Shown here piece after piece: positions 1 through 14,379 of a DNA stretch of 64,000 nt. The position numbers and the translations under genes are program-made. Below the pieces are notes generated by a model, which made no database searches, was not told where the DNA came from, and saw nothing but the letters and a program-made list of their open reading frames with translations. Within the stretch, counting starts at the first letter, position 1; every line of letters begins with the position of its first letter. The DNA is taken from contig JAFFSR010000221.1 in the NCBI GenBank assembly GCA_017163975.1, forward strand, positions 2,046,001 through 2,110,000, in the 5' to 3' direction. The DNA comes from Anastatus disparis. Its lineage: Eukaryota; Arthropoda; Insecta; Hymenoptera; Eupelmidae.

Positions 1-2013
1 TTTTATTTCAATTAGAGGAAAACATGATTTTTATATTCTACATGTTTGAATTGAAAAATAATTATAAAATTCAACAAAACAAAATTAATGATTTGCCTAC
101 CCTTCATACACAAACAAAATATCACTTTGCGATTATGTAAACAAGTGAACGATTCTACTTGTAATTATAATAGAGTCATCCCTTAGCTATTAGGAATTTT
201 TGACAAGCTCTCAGTTGTAATATATACATGCATAATGCAAAGCGTTAGAGAAAACAAATTTGGAGTAGAATAGGCCCCGCGTGGCCATTTAAATATCTAA
301 TGCACTAGGCATACGGTCAGGTCAGTGCTCTCTCTCTCTGCATATAATTTTTGGATTTTATTGTGAACGATGATTGATTCACTTGTGTTTCTATGTAAAT
401 TTGGAAATTTTTTTCTATTTAATAAGATTAAGCACGTTCTAATTTGTATATTCAGAGTTCTGAATATTATTCGATACAACTTTGATTATTTTATATTTAA
501 TTTGTATCAATGTGATTTTTGTTTTTAAATTTATTATTTTTGCTACATTAAATTAAATTTTTATTAGTTGCATGAATTAAAATTCCTTCCTTTCAAATAG
601 AAATTTAAAAAAATATAAGTTTGTAAAATTTTGAAGAAAAATTTAATTTATATAAATGTTAAGTTTTACAATAACATAAATGCGTTTTTCGCAGATATTG
701 GGCAATTTGAATCCTGTACAAACAATTAAGCAGAAAATTTTCATCTGTCCAAAAAATTTCTTTCACCTCATATTAATAAAGCCATATTACAACGAAATTC
801 ATTCTTGAAAATTTTTACCCTTAACAATACATTAGCTCACACATAATACATAGAACTGACCATTGGAAAACCGCATTGAAAAAAAAAATGTTCAATCGCG
901 CGTGTTCGTTAAGCAATAATTTAAAAACTTCCTTATGTCATCGCTTAAAAGCTGCGAACGATATATATATTGTAAAATTCGTAAAGTAAAAGTTTCATTG
1001 TTGGCTCTTTTAAAGTGGTACAGCCACGCCCGACGCTTTGCTCAGCGCGTGCATAGCACACTTAAACGCAATGATTTTTAACAGAGCCCAGCTCACGCTC
1101 TTTGGCAAAAGTAAAAACGTGTTTGACAAGTGCGAAACTCAAAAGTTTTATGGGTGTGGTTTTTTTCCTCTACTTTTTTTCCTTTTCTTGAGAATGAAAA
1201 TACCAAAAAAAAAAGAAAACGAGCGAGAAAGACAAATAAATAAAATACGTGTACTGGAAAATTGTTTGGGCTTGGGCATTGATAAATTGAAAGATTGATG
1301 CTCGCACAATAATGTGACGATGTTTTTTTGAAATATTTTAAGGGATAGCATAATTTTTTTTTATTTATAAGTTTTCGGTATTCTTTTGGTCTAATGATTA
1401 GCTTTGGTTTTTTTTAATAATAGTCATGGATTATAACTTATTTTTAAATCATTACACATTTTTTTTCTTAAATTGAAGCTAAAATTTGCTAATTTCAAAT
1501 CTATTCTATATAGTCGATTTTTTTTAAATTGATGAATTTGAAAATGGTAAGTCTTTATGGTTTTTTGAATGACTTAAAATAATGAATTTTAAATAATGTA
1601 ATGATAGACCTAAACTTCTATATTCATCTGATATATATTTATATATTTCGTACCTGACTGATTATGCGCATTCGTGCAGTATCGATGCTTTCAGATAATA
1701 TTTTATAAGACATGAATTTATGAAACCTAAGGATTTTACATGAGATTCAATTCAGTGCCACGTATAGTAAAACCTCAATATAATAAATATATATTGGTTA
1801 TATTTGTACCTGAGACTTTCCAAAAAAGATTACTTTCCAAACGGCAACTAATAGACTAGACCGAACTTGAAAATTTTCGCATACCTGAGATACCTATAGA
1901 AAATTTTATGTCCATCGCCGGAGGTATGAGGAACTATAATAAAATCAACTGGAAATCAATAATATTAACTGTTTTAAATTTTTCATATTTTTAACCCTTG
2001 TATACCCTTCTTT
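1..2013. other. AT-rich intergenic spacer, no gene recognised
   Basis: Both strands show only short AT-driven open frames and homopolymer runs. No domain, splice-linked exon set or RNA gene could be supported. Confidence 0.6.
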
Positions 2014-2102
2014 CCAAGTAAACATCGATCCTGTGGCCGGTACGAACCTGCAACCTATATAGGTGGCAGGTATGTATACCGCTCAGGATCGATGTTACTT
2101 GG
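2014..2102. repeat. 89-nt imperfect hairpin
   Basis: The left arm begins CCAAGTAAACATCGATCCTG and the right arm ends CAGGATCGATGTTACTTGG, so the outer stem is nearly perfect. The centre is also self-complementary (ACCTGCAACCTATATAGGT followed by GGCAGGT). The outer flanks GTATACCC also occur on both sides, in the same orientation. It has the size of a small fold-back repeat. A microRNA precursor is possible by shape only. Confidence 0.6.
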
Positions 2103-2540
2103 GCTTGTATACCCTTTTTAACTTATGATGAATTTGAATGAATGCAAAAATTCAACCGCGTAAGCATGATTTATGTCACGTCGCCACTTTCATCTGTACT
2201 AACCGAACCAATTATGTACGCTCGTAGCTTAGTAGCTATTCTTGGGTTATATTGAATGAGACTATACTAAATTCTTTGCAGTCCTACAAGGCTGTATAGG
2301 AGCCGCGATACAGTTAAATGCACCGTATTGAAATTACAATACAGTTGAGCGGTGCGTCAAGACTTATGAAATATTTATTTACACATTTAGTATATCTTAT
2401 AAATACTACGTATATCCTATAATTATTTGTTAGATAAAGATAAAGCATGTGCTGCCATTTTGATAAGCATAAAGTAACCCACAACACGCAAAATGAATTA
2501 TATAAGTTCTATAGTTGAACTATAAAATAAGATTATAACA

Positions 2541-2738
2541 GAGATCGTCAGTGGCTCACTCGGTAGAGTGATCGATTCGCAATCTCGAGGTCCCGAGTTC
2601 GAATCCCGCTCTCGGCCTATTGATGCAAGCACCACTGTACGTTACATGTGCTTTGTTGACAAACACATTGACGACCTCCGTCGCTAATTAACATCTCAGT
2701 GATAGCATAAATACAGCGACGTTAAATGAAAAAAAAAG
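2541..2738 (+). mobile_element. tRNA-derived SINE, copy A (full length)
   Basis: The head is tRNA-like, with a pol III A box (GTGGCTCACTCGG) and B box (GAGTTCGAATCC). The tRNA-unrelated body contains GCACCACTGTACGTTACATG and CCTCCGTCGCTAATTA. The 3' end reads ACAGCGACGTTAAAT and runs into an A-rich tail. The same arrangement recurs at 15021, 29755 and 43461 with truncated relatives at 55872 and 57649, which identifies a SINE family rather than a tRNA gene. Confidence 0.85.
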
Positions 2739-5700
2739 ATTTTAAAATGATTAATAGAAAGAAAAAAAATAAGTTGTTTATTCACGTTTCAAAATAATAT
2801 TTGTATGTATTAATTATTTTTAATTATATCATTAAATAATTTTTAATTAATTTAATCCTTTAGCAATATCAACGCATTTTTTTTTAGATTCTAATCTTAT
2901 AAAAAAAATTTTAATTTAAAAAAAATCATATCACTAATTAACACATCACATAAATTTTGATTTGAATAGCATAATCTTTGACGCGATGATTTGGCGCGTG
3001 TATCGGCACGCGCGTTTACCCCTCTAAAACTGGAGATTAATCATGCGTTATACACAGACTTTTGCACGAGCAGGTAAGAAATTTACATTCTCGAAAAGCT
3101 TAGGCTTAAACTTTTTCTCTTGTTTTCTCTCCCTTACCGTCGGTCAATTCTTCGCATACATTTATACATGGGTAGAGTGTTGAACGTGATGTGTATGTTA
3201 CCAACGAGATATTATAAGCGTGGCTATTGTCCCCTATGAATGTTTATCTCTCCCCTTAATTATTGAAAACATTTTTAAGTAGCGCCACGTGCCAAAGATT
3301 TTTACATTTTTTTCTTATTTTAAAAAATAATATTTTTAATTATATTATAATTGAACTCTTTCGATCAAATGAACATTTTTTAAATATCTTTTACTTTTTT
3401 AATTTTCATAATTCATTTTTGCATGCATTTTTTAATGTCATTTATTCTTTTAAATGAATCTATCAAAAATAATCAAATATTATCTTCAACCATTTGAAAG
3501 AAATTTTTCCATTTTTTTATTAATTAGAATTTTTTAAAATTATATGGAGAAAGTTAAATTTCAATTTTTACCAAGTAAAGTATTTATATTTTAAATAGTA
3601 CTTTCAAATTCACAAGAAATATTTATATTTCCATTAATTATATATGTATGTATTATCTTATTTATTATTACAACCATATTATATGCTAAAAATTCTTGAT
3701 TTATTAAATAGTTATTCTATCAAATTAAACTTAAACTTTTGTCATTAACGGAGCATTAATCTGGATTTGACAAAATTTGTTAATATTAATATTTCAAAAG
3801 TAAGTAATTTAAGACAATTAAAATTTTTACAATTAAGTTATCACTTTACAATAAGCTATATAATCAGTAAACACAAAAGTATTTGAGTTCTTATAATCTT
3901 GTAGCTCTTTCTGATTACTTTAACATTGCGATTTTATAGTTGAAATTTTTTTTAAAACATATTTTTTGAATAAACAAACCAAATAGGCTTTGGATAGAGT
4001 ACAATTTCACTATAATTTTAACCGTCGGCAAAACTATAATTCTATAACTAATATAATAATCCGAATGCGAAAATTATTACATTTCTAAAATTAAAATTTA
4101 ATTATTGAAGATTGTATAAAGAATAAGATAATACGTGGATAAATAATTGCACCTTAGCAAATGCCAATATACAAGTAACATCATAAAAATGAAAATTAAT
4201 ATAAGCGACAGCATTTTTTTATCTTTACCAATAAAAAAATGTTTTTTTTCTCTTTTTCCATTTATTCAAAACCCAAATTTCAAAATCATTCAGCAGTTTA
4301 TATTTAGGTGTGTTTAATTGCTGCGTAAAAACGAAAACAAAGTAGCTCGCATTTCAAGGTGTTACAGAAAGTACAAAAATAATAAGACGTTTGTTTTTAA
4401 CGGCACACATATATAAAAGGTCTCTTCTCCGATCGTATACGTGTATATTTATTGGAGAGTTAAGAGAGTACGCAATACACGTCACGTATACATACGTACA
4501 TACATACATGCGTATTATGTTCATCTCTTAACGTTTTTTTTTTTTTTTCTATACGAGTCTGTCTGTAAAGATCCAAGCGTTGGTATATACACGTATACGC
4601 GTACGTGCGTATATATGTATAAGAAGAAAAACGGCCACCCTCGGACATTATGCCGCATAAAAAGCAAGCGCGCCCCGAAGGGTCTTAACGGGCAGTATAC
4701 AGGCCAAGTAAAGAGCGAAAAAAAAAGTTATAAGGAGAGAAAGACGAATGAGATTGGAAAAGACGCGAAACGTACATGTACAAGGGGGAAAAGATGATGT
4801 TGCTTATGTTTTCCAGAGCTTCGAGTACTGAATATATATAGCAGCGTCTCTATTGAATCGCGTATTTTTCATAAAGAAGGCAAAAAAAAAGAAAGGAGAG
4901 AAAAAAATATCAATTTCGAAAAGTCCGAAGAGAACCACTGGATTTTCTTTAATACACTCTCTTTTTTGATGTCTCGACATTTTTCTATTTCCTCTGTTAT
5001 ACGTAATACTTATGGAAACTGGCTGTATGAACAAAAATCGAACAGAGAGAAAGAGAAAAATCGTGAGACGTAAAAATCTGTAGACGTAGGCTTCTCACTG
5101 GTTTATTGCTCGGAATCATTTATCTTTTTTTTTTCGAAAGGACAAAAAAGTAGGAGAGAAAAGAGAGAGACTCGCGGCGCCATTGTGCGAAAATTATTAG
5201 GGAACCGATTGTTAATATAATGAACCTCGAGAGAAAGATGGTGAGAGCGAAACATTTAAGTGAGAAATTGAAACTTTGGTTGAAAAGGAAAAAAAAAAGG
5301 GGAGATGCAAGTTGAGAATGGACATGAGTGACCGTTGCCTTTTTTCTTTTTTTTTTTCTTTCTTTTTTTTTGTCAAAGATGTGTGGGTATTGTGTGCTTT
5401 TATGGTTGCATTTGGCGCACCAAAAACTATTTTATTGCTTTTGTTATATAGACAAGCGTAATAAATTCCTTTTTCGAGTAATTTCAATCACGAAATAGTC
5501 AAGAGTAATTCATTCATTTTAAATTAAATTTTTCTTCCTTTTTTTTTGTGTTCAACAACAATTGATAAAGTACCGAACGGATGAGTAAGTCCTTGATATC
5601 ATTTTGTAATTTTTAATGGTTTCTGTTTTCACATTTCACAAATGATTTCAAACTTAACTTTTGTATCGAAATTTTTTTACAAATAATGCTAAATTTTCAC

Positions 5701-6024
5701 CGATAATTTTGCTGGAACTAAAAGAAAAAAAACAACAAAAAGTAAGCTGATGTAAGAAACAAGTAAATGAAAAAAGATTCATTTAAAATAATATCATCCT
5801 AATGTGATAATTTTCATCAAAATAAGTAATAAATTTATCGACAAAAAATAAGAGAAAAGAAAAAAGTAATCTCTAATACTTCCATTACGTTTTTCTCCAA
5901 GCGAAAAAAAATGTTTCTCGACAAAAGCAGTCCACTTTATCTCTTTTGATAAAGAGTGTGCAAGAATTATGAACATTGATGAACGCTTCAATTCGAAAAA
6001 TGGCGGCTTTTTCTTTCTTTTTTC

Positions 6025-6105
<81 letters not shown>

Positions 6106-9100
6106 CGACAAAAATATATATCCATGGGGAGAAAAAGAGAGAGAGAAATTGAAGCTGTGTATATGCGCGTCGACGTTTCCTGCGTTCTTACAAGGGGAAA
6201 GAAAGAGAAAAAAGAAATAAAGAAAGATATAGAGAAAAAAAAATCCTCGTCTTTCCGTATACATATAAGCCCACTCCCTCCCCAAAGGGCTAGTAAAAAA
6301 ATAGCCCTTCGGACTTATACTTTAGCTTTCTCTCTCTCACTCTCCTATTTTTTCTCTCTCCAAACGCGAGGGTGAATTCAGCAGTATCAGTATTAGAGAC
6401 AGCCCATCATGATCGTATGTGCCATCTACAGAGCAAAAAGTACCGTGGCATTTAGGAAATCCTATATGCTCGTAGTTTACGTGATATTAGCCAATATATA
6501 TCGGTCTTAAACGATACATTGACGTGGTAAACAAAAATACGATAAATATAAAAAAAAAAAAAAATTCATTTGCCATGATGATCTTTGAAAGAAAAAAAGA
6601 GAGAGAGAGAGAGAGGCTCGTTTTTCGTTATCATCCGGCTTCCTCTTTCGGAGGCACGTTTGCTTTTTGCGTAGACGAAATTTATTTGGATTTATAACGA
6701 TAGGCCGTAGAAATTTATCCTTGATTTATATTCATATTTATGTTATTTTTTTATGTTGTTTGTCCGGTCCATTAATGTATTGTTTTTGTCTTTTTGTTAA
6801 ATTAAATCTGTTACTTAATTTAATTGAAAGTTTTCTGAATTTCTTTTTTTGATTCACAAATCATTAAAAAACCAACAAGAGTCAAAACGCTCTGTAGAAA
6901 TAAGAATATAAATGGCCTTAAAAAAAATATTTTTAAAAATGACAATTTAATATAGATTGATATTTCAATTCATATTCATTTCTCTTTTTTTTACGCTATA
7001 TTCGAAAAAAAATGAATCCCAAATAAGATATAGACTGCTCCGAAAAATCCTTTGTATTCATTTGAAAGTTAAAAAGTGTGAAGACCTGTCATAAAAATGA
7101 TTGATTCTAGTGAGCGAAAAATGATTTTCGACTCGATCAAAAGAGAGCGTGAAATTTAATAAACACCGTAAAAAATAATTGTCATCTTTGATCTTTTTTT
7201 AGGAACAATTTAATTCTCATTTTAACGTATCAATGATATATCCTTCATATTTTATGCACACATCGGTTTTTTAAGAGTCAATTTTTATTCAGGAGTTTGA
7301 GAAAATTGCAATTTAATCGAATTTTATAAAGGTAATGATTTTATATTGTTAAACAGTATAAAAAGCATTGATTCGATTATTTAAATGATATTACTATAAA
7401 ATTACAAAATTATTGGAAAAAAGATAAGAGCGGATAAATTTAACGCTCATGCATTTGATAAAAGTTCAAATGGATTAGAAGAAAAATAAAATATTTATGT
7501 TTAACGAACATTTGTAATGCGAAGATTAGTCAATAATCCACGTGTAATTACGCGTTATTTACAAAATTTGATTTACTTGTTTAAAAATTCTTTTCGACGC
7601 CGTCAAACGAGCTTTCAACAAAGGCCAAAAAGGAGTATAAAATTTAATCCTTAAATGTAAGCGCTTATATATACATAACCATAAATATTTCATTTGCCGT
7701 AATCCCAGGTATATATATATATATCGGTATATTTTTCCAAATTTTTCTATCCTCATAAAATTCTTTGGCGCACAAGTAATCCAGTAAAGTGTGTCCCCGA
7801 CACTTTGTGTATCAGCTCCCCAAGAAAAAAAAAATAAAGAAAGAAAGAAAGCAGAAAAAAAAAACGATCCAACCAAAGTTAAGGATCGTCAACGGTCTTC
7901 TCTCTAACGTCATCTGTAAAGAAGGCACGCGCCAGTCTTAAAGAAAAAAAAAAGAAACGAGTAAGACGGAGCATCTTATACATAAACATGTGTGCATGTA
8001 TATATATACACGGAGGAAAAAAAAAGGAAAAAAAAAAAAAAAATCTTTTTAAATGGGTGACCGCGTGGCTGTATAAGAGAGAGGACAGTATGGGGTACTT
8101 GGTGGCCGGCCATTGTTGCTTTAAAGCTACTGCAGCAGCCTGCTGCAACACCAGAGCTCACCCTTCGCGTGCCTAAAATTCTACTCTCTCTCTCTCTTTC
8201 TCTCACTTATTTTTTTCATCTTTTCTCTCATTCGTTCTTTTTCGACAGTGTATATATATATATATAAGGACAAACAACTGACAGCTGACCCACGCGTAGC
8301 TCGCGTGTACGAACTTATACAGCCTCTCTGTCTCTCTCTTTCGGGGTTGACCCATACTTATGGTTCATCTGCTGATACCACCCCTGTATACATACACTTT
8401 TTTTTTTTGGATCTTCTACCTTATGCATGTACATATATTTATAGGGTATAGTTAAAAAGAGACGAGAGTTTTTCCGATGAAAATAGTAGTATATAAGGTA
8501 AAATATACGATTGGAAAAAAAATGAAAGGAACTGTATCGTTTACGGGTGCATGAAGCGCGAGGTATATAGAAAAAAAAAAAATTTTTTTTCAGGGGGATC
8601 TGTTGAATTGAGTGAAGCCGTTTTTTTTTACGTAGTTAAAAAAAGAGAAACGTGTTGCTTCTGGTAGCTACTTGACGGCGGGCTAATTATGTTAACTAGA
8701 GAGTTGGGATGTTGTGATACATTTTTTTTTGTACGACGTGAAAAAAATGAATGAAAAAATATAGTGCGAAATTTAGTTTTTATGAACTGTGATATTATAT
8801 TGATACTATATTGATATTACAGTATTGAAAAGTAAAAATTAAAATATATTAAAGTAAAATTTTTTTTTCACAGTGAGAAAAGTAGAATCAAAACTACAAT
8901 GTTTTTTATAACAATACTTTGGCATTAATTAAAAAAAATACGCAATTTAATTGATAGATTTGGCGCGTTTTTTGCAAGTTTGGCACAGGTACGCTTGACA
9001 GGTCTAAAAATACCAGTCCAGCGGCCAATATTAGTTTGTGGAAAATAAAATTGACACAATTTTACAGAATACAAATATAATTTTATGCATTTAATCTTTT

Positions 9101-9114
9101 AGTATAATAACATG
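2739..9114. other. Gene-free spacer with purine/pyrimidine-rich blocks
   Basis: The open frames here are low-complexity (poly-Lys/Phe, Tyr-Ile from TA repeats) and lack splice partners. GC-richer blocks at about 4.4-5.4, 5.9-6.7 and 7.8-8.5 kb are rich in (GA)n/(CT)n and homopolymers and could be regulatory DNA. A short perfect palindrome (TGCAGCAG-C-CTGCTGCA) lies near 8131. No gene could be supported. Confidence 0.55.
6026..6099. repeat. (TA)n microsatellite, about 74 bp
   Basis: Uninterrupted TA dinucleotides. It produces spurious Tyr-Ile open frames on both strands. Confidence 0.95.
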
Positions 9115-9460
9115 AGCCCCCCGACGTCTAGACATTTTTCGGGAAAAAACTCACCTTTCGGCGCTACAGCCATGCAAAGGAGTCTATAAAATATATAATT
9201 GGGCCTTTCCGAATCGTCTATAAAAATAATACTGATTTTTATAACGCATGTCGTCGGCATTCAGGATAATTTAAATCTGCACCTCAACGTACTGTCTCCG
9301 TCTTAACATAGAAAAAAAAAACAATGAAAAACTATCCGGTACAACAGAATAATATCAGTTGGACGAAATAATACTGTAATGAGCCCTAGTTTAATATTTT
9401 CTTTAGTCGCCAGTTTAACCAATAGATTTACAATAGCCGTAAAGTCGTCACATATACCAC
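9115..9460 (+). repeat. Unclassified dispersed repeat, copy 1
   Basis: This segment aligns collinearly by eye with 14380-14740. Shared landmarks include GGGAAAAAA followed by a TTTYGGCGC block, AAAATATATA, a TTTATAAAAACAATACT-like block, an A-rich stretch before a TATCYRGTAYAACA block, and GATTTACAA at the right. It has no coding potential and its class is unknown. It may be a non-autonomous DNA element or a decayed transposon fragment. Confidence 0.6.
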
Positions 9461-12400
9461 CGGTGCGGTCAAAAATTACCGTACTTCATGATATCCTGCC
9501 CGCGTCAGCTTTACGATAATGTACTTGTAAATTTTACCTGATTTCTCTCTTCGTGGATTTTTAGATTAAAAATAATCTACTGCGTATTTTGTTGTCTCTA
9601 TTATATAGTATTTGATTATGAAAGTTTTGAACATATTAAGTACGCTTTTATATAAATTTGATCTTTAAAAAAAGAGAACAATATTTTTAATATATAAAAA
9701 AAATTATCATTTTTTTCTATTTTTTTGAAAATTACCGCCTCAAAAATAAACAAAATAATACGAAAGAAAATCCCAAAAATTTCTAAAAAAGAAAGTGAAT
9801 AATATCCATGATAAACATTATGAATTTTTCAACGCATGAAAAATCAACACACACAAAAATAATCTTTTCTCTCAAAAATTAACATGTATATATATATATA
9901 TATATTTTTCCACTTGAAAAATATTATCACTTCCCTTCCATATTTCCGAAAATTCTCAGAAGAAAAAACACGCGTCATATACCCATGTCCCCGACGGCAG
10001 TAGCAGCAGCGGCAGCAACCTTAGCACGCGCCTAAAAGAAAGAAAAAAAAGGGAGAAAAAAAATAAAAGATGAAAAAGCTTACACTGCATGTATACGTAT
10101 CATATAGGCAGTTAAATAAAAACGAGTTCATTGCCACGAAAAAATAATCGTATATGTATAAAGCGCACGCGTTCTGCTGATTTTCATCACATTTTATGTA
10201 TGCATTCAAGCAAAGGATAAAAGCTTTGTGGTTTATTCTGCGATTGGGGAAAATTTTTTTCCCTTTTATAACGTAACGAAAGGGGTCAGCCGTGAAATCT
10301 GAATGGATGTACGCGTGGAGGGGGCAAGTTTTAGCTTTGCTAAAGCCAATTCACTAATGGAAGATGTTTCTTTCATTTTGGATAGCGACTGTTTTCTTTT
10401 TTTTATTTTTTTAGTCTCATTTTCAGATTGCTTATTCAATTTATTAACTGTAAAGATATAATCATTACTCATGATATCCAAATTTTTTTATAATTGAAAG
10501 AAATTGAAAAAAATTTACATTTTATTTTATTATTTCTTCATGTATTAAATTTTTTTTTTTCAAATGAAAGAAATTGAAAAAACGAAATTTTATGACAACT
10601 ACTTATTTTTATAAAAAATATCGATTTTAATCCTTTTTTTAAATCACAAAAATTTTTTGAGGATGAATTATATTTTATTTTATTAATTTTGTAAGTTCCT
10701 AAAAATTCTCTTAAGTAATTTATCTCCTTTCGAGTGTCAAGAAATTTATAATCAAAAAATAAATTTATCTAATCCAAACGAGTCATTATAATCCGAAAAT
10801 GAAAATTAATTAAATTAAAATAAATATTTTCGTATTAACATTAGTCGTTATGGTGCTAGTTAATTGAATCTATCTTTTTTTCAATGCATCAAAAAAATTA
10901 TTCAATCAACTTTTTTATTTATTTAGTGTTTTGCCTCGTTGTTTTGCATTACAGTTAATCTAAACAATATCATTCGTACAATGCGAAGCATATAACATCA
11001 ATTATCTTTTTTATCACAGTTCCTTTTACCTCCCTGTCGTTTTTCGTAGCTTTTATAGATCAAAATCATACTACTGCTACTTGTTGGGGCGCAATATAAA
11101 TTTAAATCCATATCTTATAATCCGATCAAGGCTATTCTTTCTAGATCATAGGAAAAAGCGACGAGACCTTATACAAAAAGCCAAGGTGTCATACGCCATC
11201 GTACAACTCAAAGTCTAATACATTGCACAGACGCGGTGCACGGAAAAAAATATTTTCCCCGATAAAACTTTGGTCCCTTAATAGCTTAATTATTTGTTTA
11301 GTATATTGCATTAAAGAAATAGGAATCTGCAAAACATGTCAATTCGCTGTGTATATGAAAACTCTCAAAAGATGATAATACGTAACTTGATAACTCACGT
11401 TACAATACATATTTTTTCCCCTTCTGTATATGTATTTTTGTTATTGAAAACACGCAAGCCAATCTATATATATACAGAGCATCTTTCCTTCGATATATGT
11501 TTTTCTCGTTGTTATTTTTTTTCGATAACTTCTTGTAAGACAAAGTAAAAGCCGATCGGCTACTCTTTATTTTTTTTCTCTCTTCGTTCGCATTGTTTAC
11601 ACGGTTTTCGTTTAGCAAACAAGTCTGTTTCGCCATAGGCCCGCAGTTGTATGCGGAGAAAGAAAATGAGACGACCTGCCTGTAAATGCCTTTTTTTTTT
11701 CCTCTTTTACGATTAGTTTTTCCTCCACTCCCTCAAATTCTCTCTTTTGTTTAAGGCTTTCTGCGCTGGGCTTTTTATATCTCTCTTTGCCGATATAATG
11801 CACGGCGACATTGTTGCTTTATTACATTAGATTATTGTCTAAAGATACGATGATTATGTTACTTAGAAAAAAAATAAAGAAAAAAATTCTAATTCAAAAC
11901 AAGTTGCTTAAAGAAAAACATTGGGCGTAAACTTGTTTACGTATACGCTGAGGAGTATCGGAGCTCTGAATCACAGGATCTATTGAAACTCTATGGAAAA
12001 TATTTTCTCGAGTAAAAAAATACAGAGAAAATAAACAGGTCTACAAATTTGAATATTCAGTAATTATGGTAACAATAGTTTATTCAACGTAATTGACAGA
12101 AGCATGATTTTAAAGAATCATAAATCAAAACAGATTTTTATCTTATTTACTTAAAATATCTGAACGTTTTAAGAAAGTTTTTATTTGAAGTTGATTGCAT
12201 TCGAAAAGATTAATTTTTCATAAAATTATCCATAATCAAAAATGAAAAATTATACATTTTACTGACCGCGTAATTATACTATTTTATGATGATTTTAATT
12301 CTTAATTATTGATAACAATTATATCTTTCTTAATGCAAGCTGACTTAAATAAAATATTTTTCTCAAACTTTATTTATTACTTTGATAAATTATGTAAGAT

Positions 12401-14379
12401 AAACGCGTGCCTATTTATTGTTCTTTGAAAGAATGTTACTTTTATTATATTTTATTAAACGATTACTTTATCACACCATTTATAGTTTCGAATCTACCTA
12501 ACATTGGAGTCCATGATTGATTTTTTTCAAATTTTTATGTACGATAGCGCTTTTCTTACTATTTAAAAAAAAATTTTTTATCTAAAATTCTGATACTTTT
12601 CAGGTAGCTCAAATAAATGTAAAAACTGAATTTTTTTTTCTTTGAAAATAATCGATACGACTTTTATACTGCCGAATTTAATAAAACGTACACTTTTTAT
12701 GAAAGATCACCGAAAAAGGAATGCATCTGTGAAAAAAGAACCATACAGAGTACGCATCTTTCTTTATCCTTTCGATATGCTTTTTGTACAAGCACAGCAG
12801 AGAAAAACCATATGCGATTGTGTTGCGCTGACAATTTTTCATTTTTCCGCAAAAACAACACGTATAGAGATCCCAAAGCCGATGCATACGCTACACGTAT
12901 ATAGATATATATATATACCTGAGAAAAAAGGGATGAATGACTGTATACGCGGCACGTGAATACGAAAAAGGACGAGTGGGCGTACAAGGGTGGCGTTTAA
13001 ACAGCTGCGTTTTCGTGTTGTAACCCTTTTTTTTTCTCTTCCTTGTATGCGTATAGCTCTGACCCGTGCTCTATCGAATTTTAGCAGGATAATATTTTTT
13101 TTTTGGATATTCAACACTTTTCTACGCGTAACGTATATGCGTAAACTTTTTCACTTCCTTTTTACTTTGGGAAGGTTTTCTGTTTTTTCATCGACATATG
13201 ATTCTAATTTGTAAAAATATTGGTGTTAAATATTGAGTTGGATACACTTAAGCTCATCATTTTTTTTTTATTGCCAAATAAGAATAACATTCATAATTAG
13301 ATTAAAAAGAGTTCTTGTTTTATATCATTGTAGTCTTTAAAAATGTAAAAATAATTGTATCGCTAAATGCTTGACCATTTGAAAAAATGTTTTTTAACGT
13401 CTTTTTTTCTTTCTTATCGAGTAACATTCAAGAAGTAATTAACTAACCCGAAAGTAATTTGATTTTTAACACTTTACTGTAAGCTTCGTCGCGACTAATG
13501 ACGTAATGCATTTCTTTTTTTTTCTCTATCTCGTCTAGTTTTTAAGCGACTTTAACCAATTAGTCAAAGAATTCATATTTACTTATACGTACATTTTTAA
13601 AGATCATAACCGACAAGCTTAATAACTTTTGAAAAAGCAAAGCAACTCTATCATTAAGAAGTTATTCAATGCCGCGAGGAATCTTCAGTATAGCCGCATT
13701 TAACCGTTCACGTTTCTTATATCTCAAAAATATGTAATAATATTAAGCCTGTTTGGCTTTCGAAAAGAAAACTTTTTTTTTTTGCTTATCTGTTCGGCGC
13801 TTCGATAAAGAAAACTTCATTGTTTCCGTGAACTGTATATTCATTATTATGATTTAACTTTTAGAAATCCTTAATTAGAGCTCTGGATTGTATAGAAAAA
13901 CAATTTTAAAGTCGTTACATTAGTTTTTTTCTCTTTATAACTTTCTTTTTCGGATATGTCGTTTAGTTTCGTACAATTCGATTAAGAACCGTTAAAATTT
14001 TTTTTCAATCCATCGTTAGTAGTTTTTAGAATTGTTTCAAGTATAATAATTGCCACAATGAGTAATCTTTCAAGAATATTATCAGGCAAATTATGCTAAG
14101 GTTGTTAGTTTAGCGCGGAAAAATTTGGTGCTTGAGAATCTACTAAAATTAAGCATTTAACGGGCATGAACAATCAATAAACTTTGAATAAAAATAAAGA
14201 GATGATTAAAGTTAGAGCTATAGTTTATTCAATTATATTTGATGTAATAAGTAAAATACATTTTTAAAATAACTGTAAATATTTACAAATGAAAAATGCA
14301 TATTTTACATGCAGAAAAAAATGTAACCTCAAGGTACAGCGGATGTTTTCTCTTAATTAGTCCCTTCTGCTACTACCCT
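9461..14379. other. Gene-free spacer
   Basis: AT-rich sequence with GC-richer, purine/pyrimidine-skewed patches at about 9.9-10.3, 11.1-11.8 and 12.65-13.2 kb and TA microsatellites. Overlapping open frames on both strands near 12.7-13.1 kb lack any recognisable domain. A CAGGTAG heptamer occurs at 12601. Confidence 0.55.

Noticed and set aside
2541..2640. Functional tRNA gene (also at 15021, 29755, 43461)
   Set aside because: A and B boxes are present but no proper acceptor stem closes, and all copies continue into the same non-tRNA body and A-rich tail. They are SINEs.
5794..6285. 163-residue minus-strand frame
   Set aside because: Much of it is a Tyr-Ile run from the TA microsatellite. 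It is low-complexity with no domain.
8131..8147. GC-rich palindrome as a regulatory site
   Set aside because: Too short and isolated to support more than coincidence in a CAG-rich patch.
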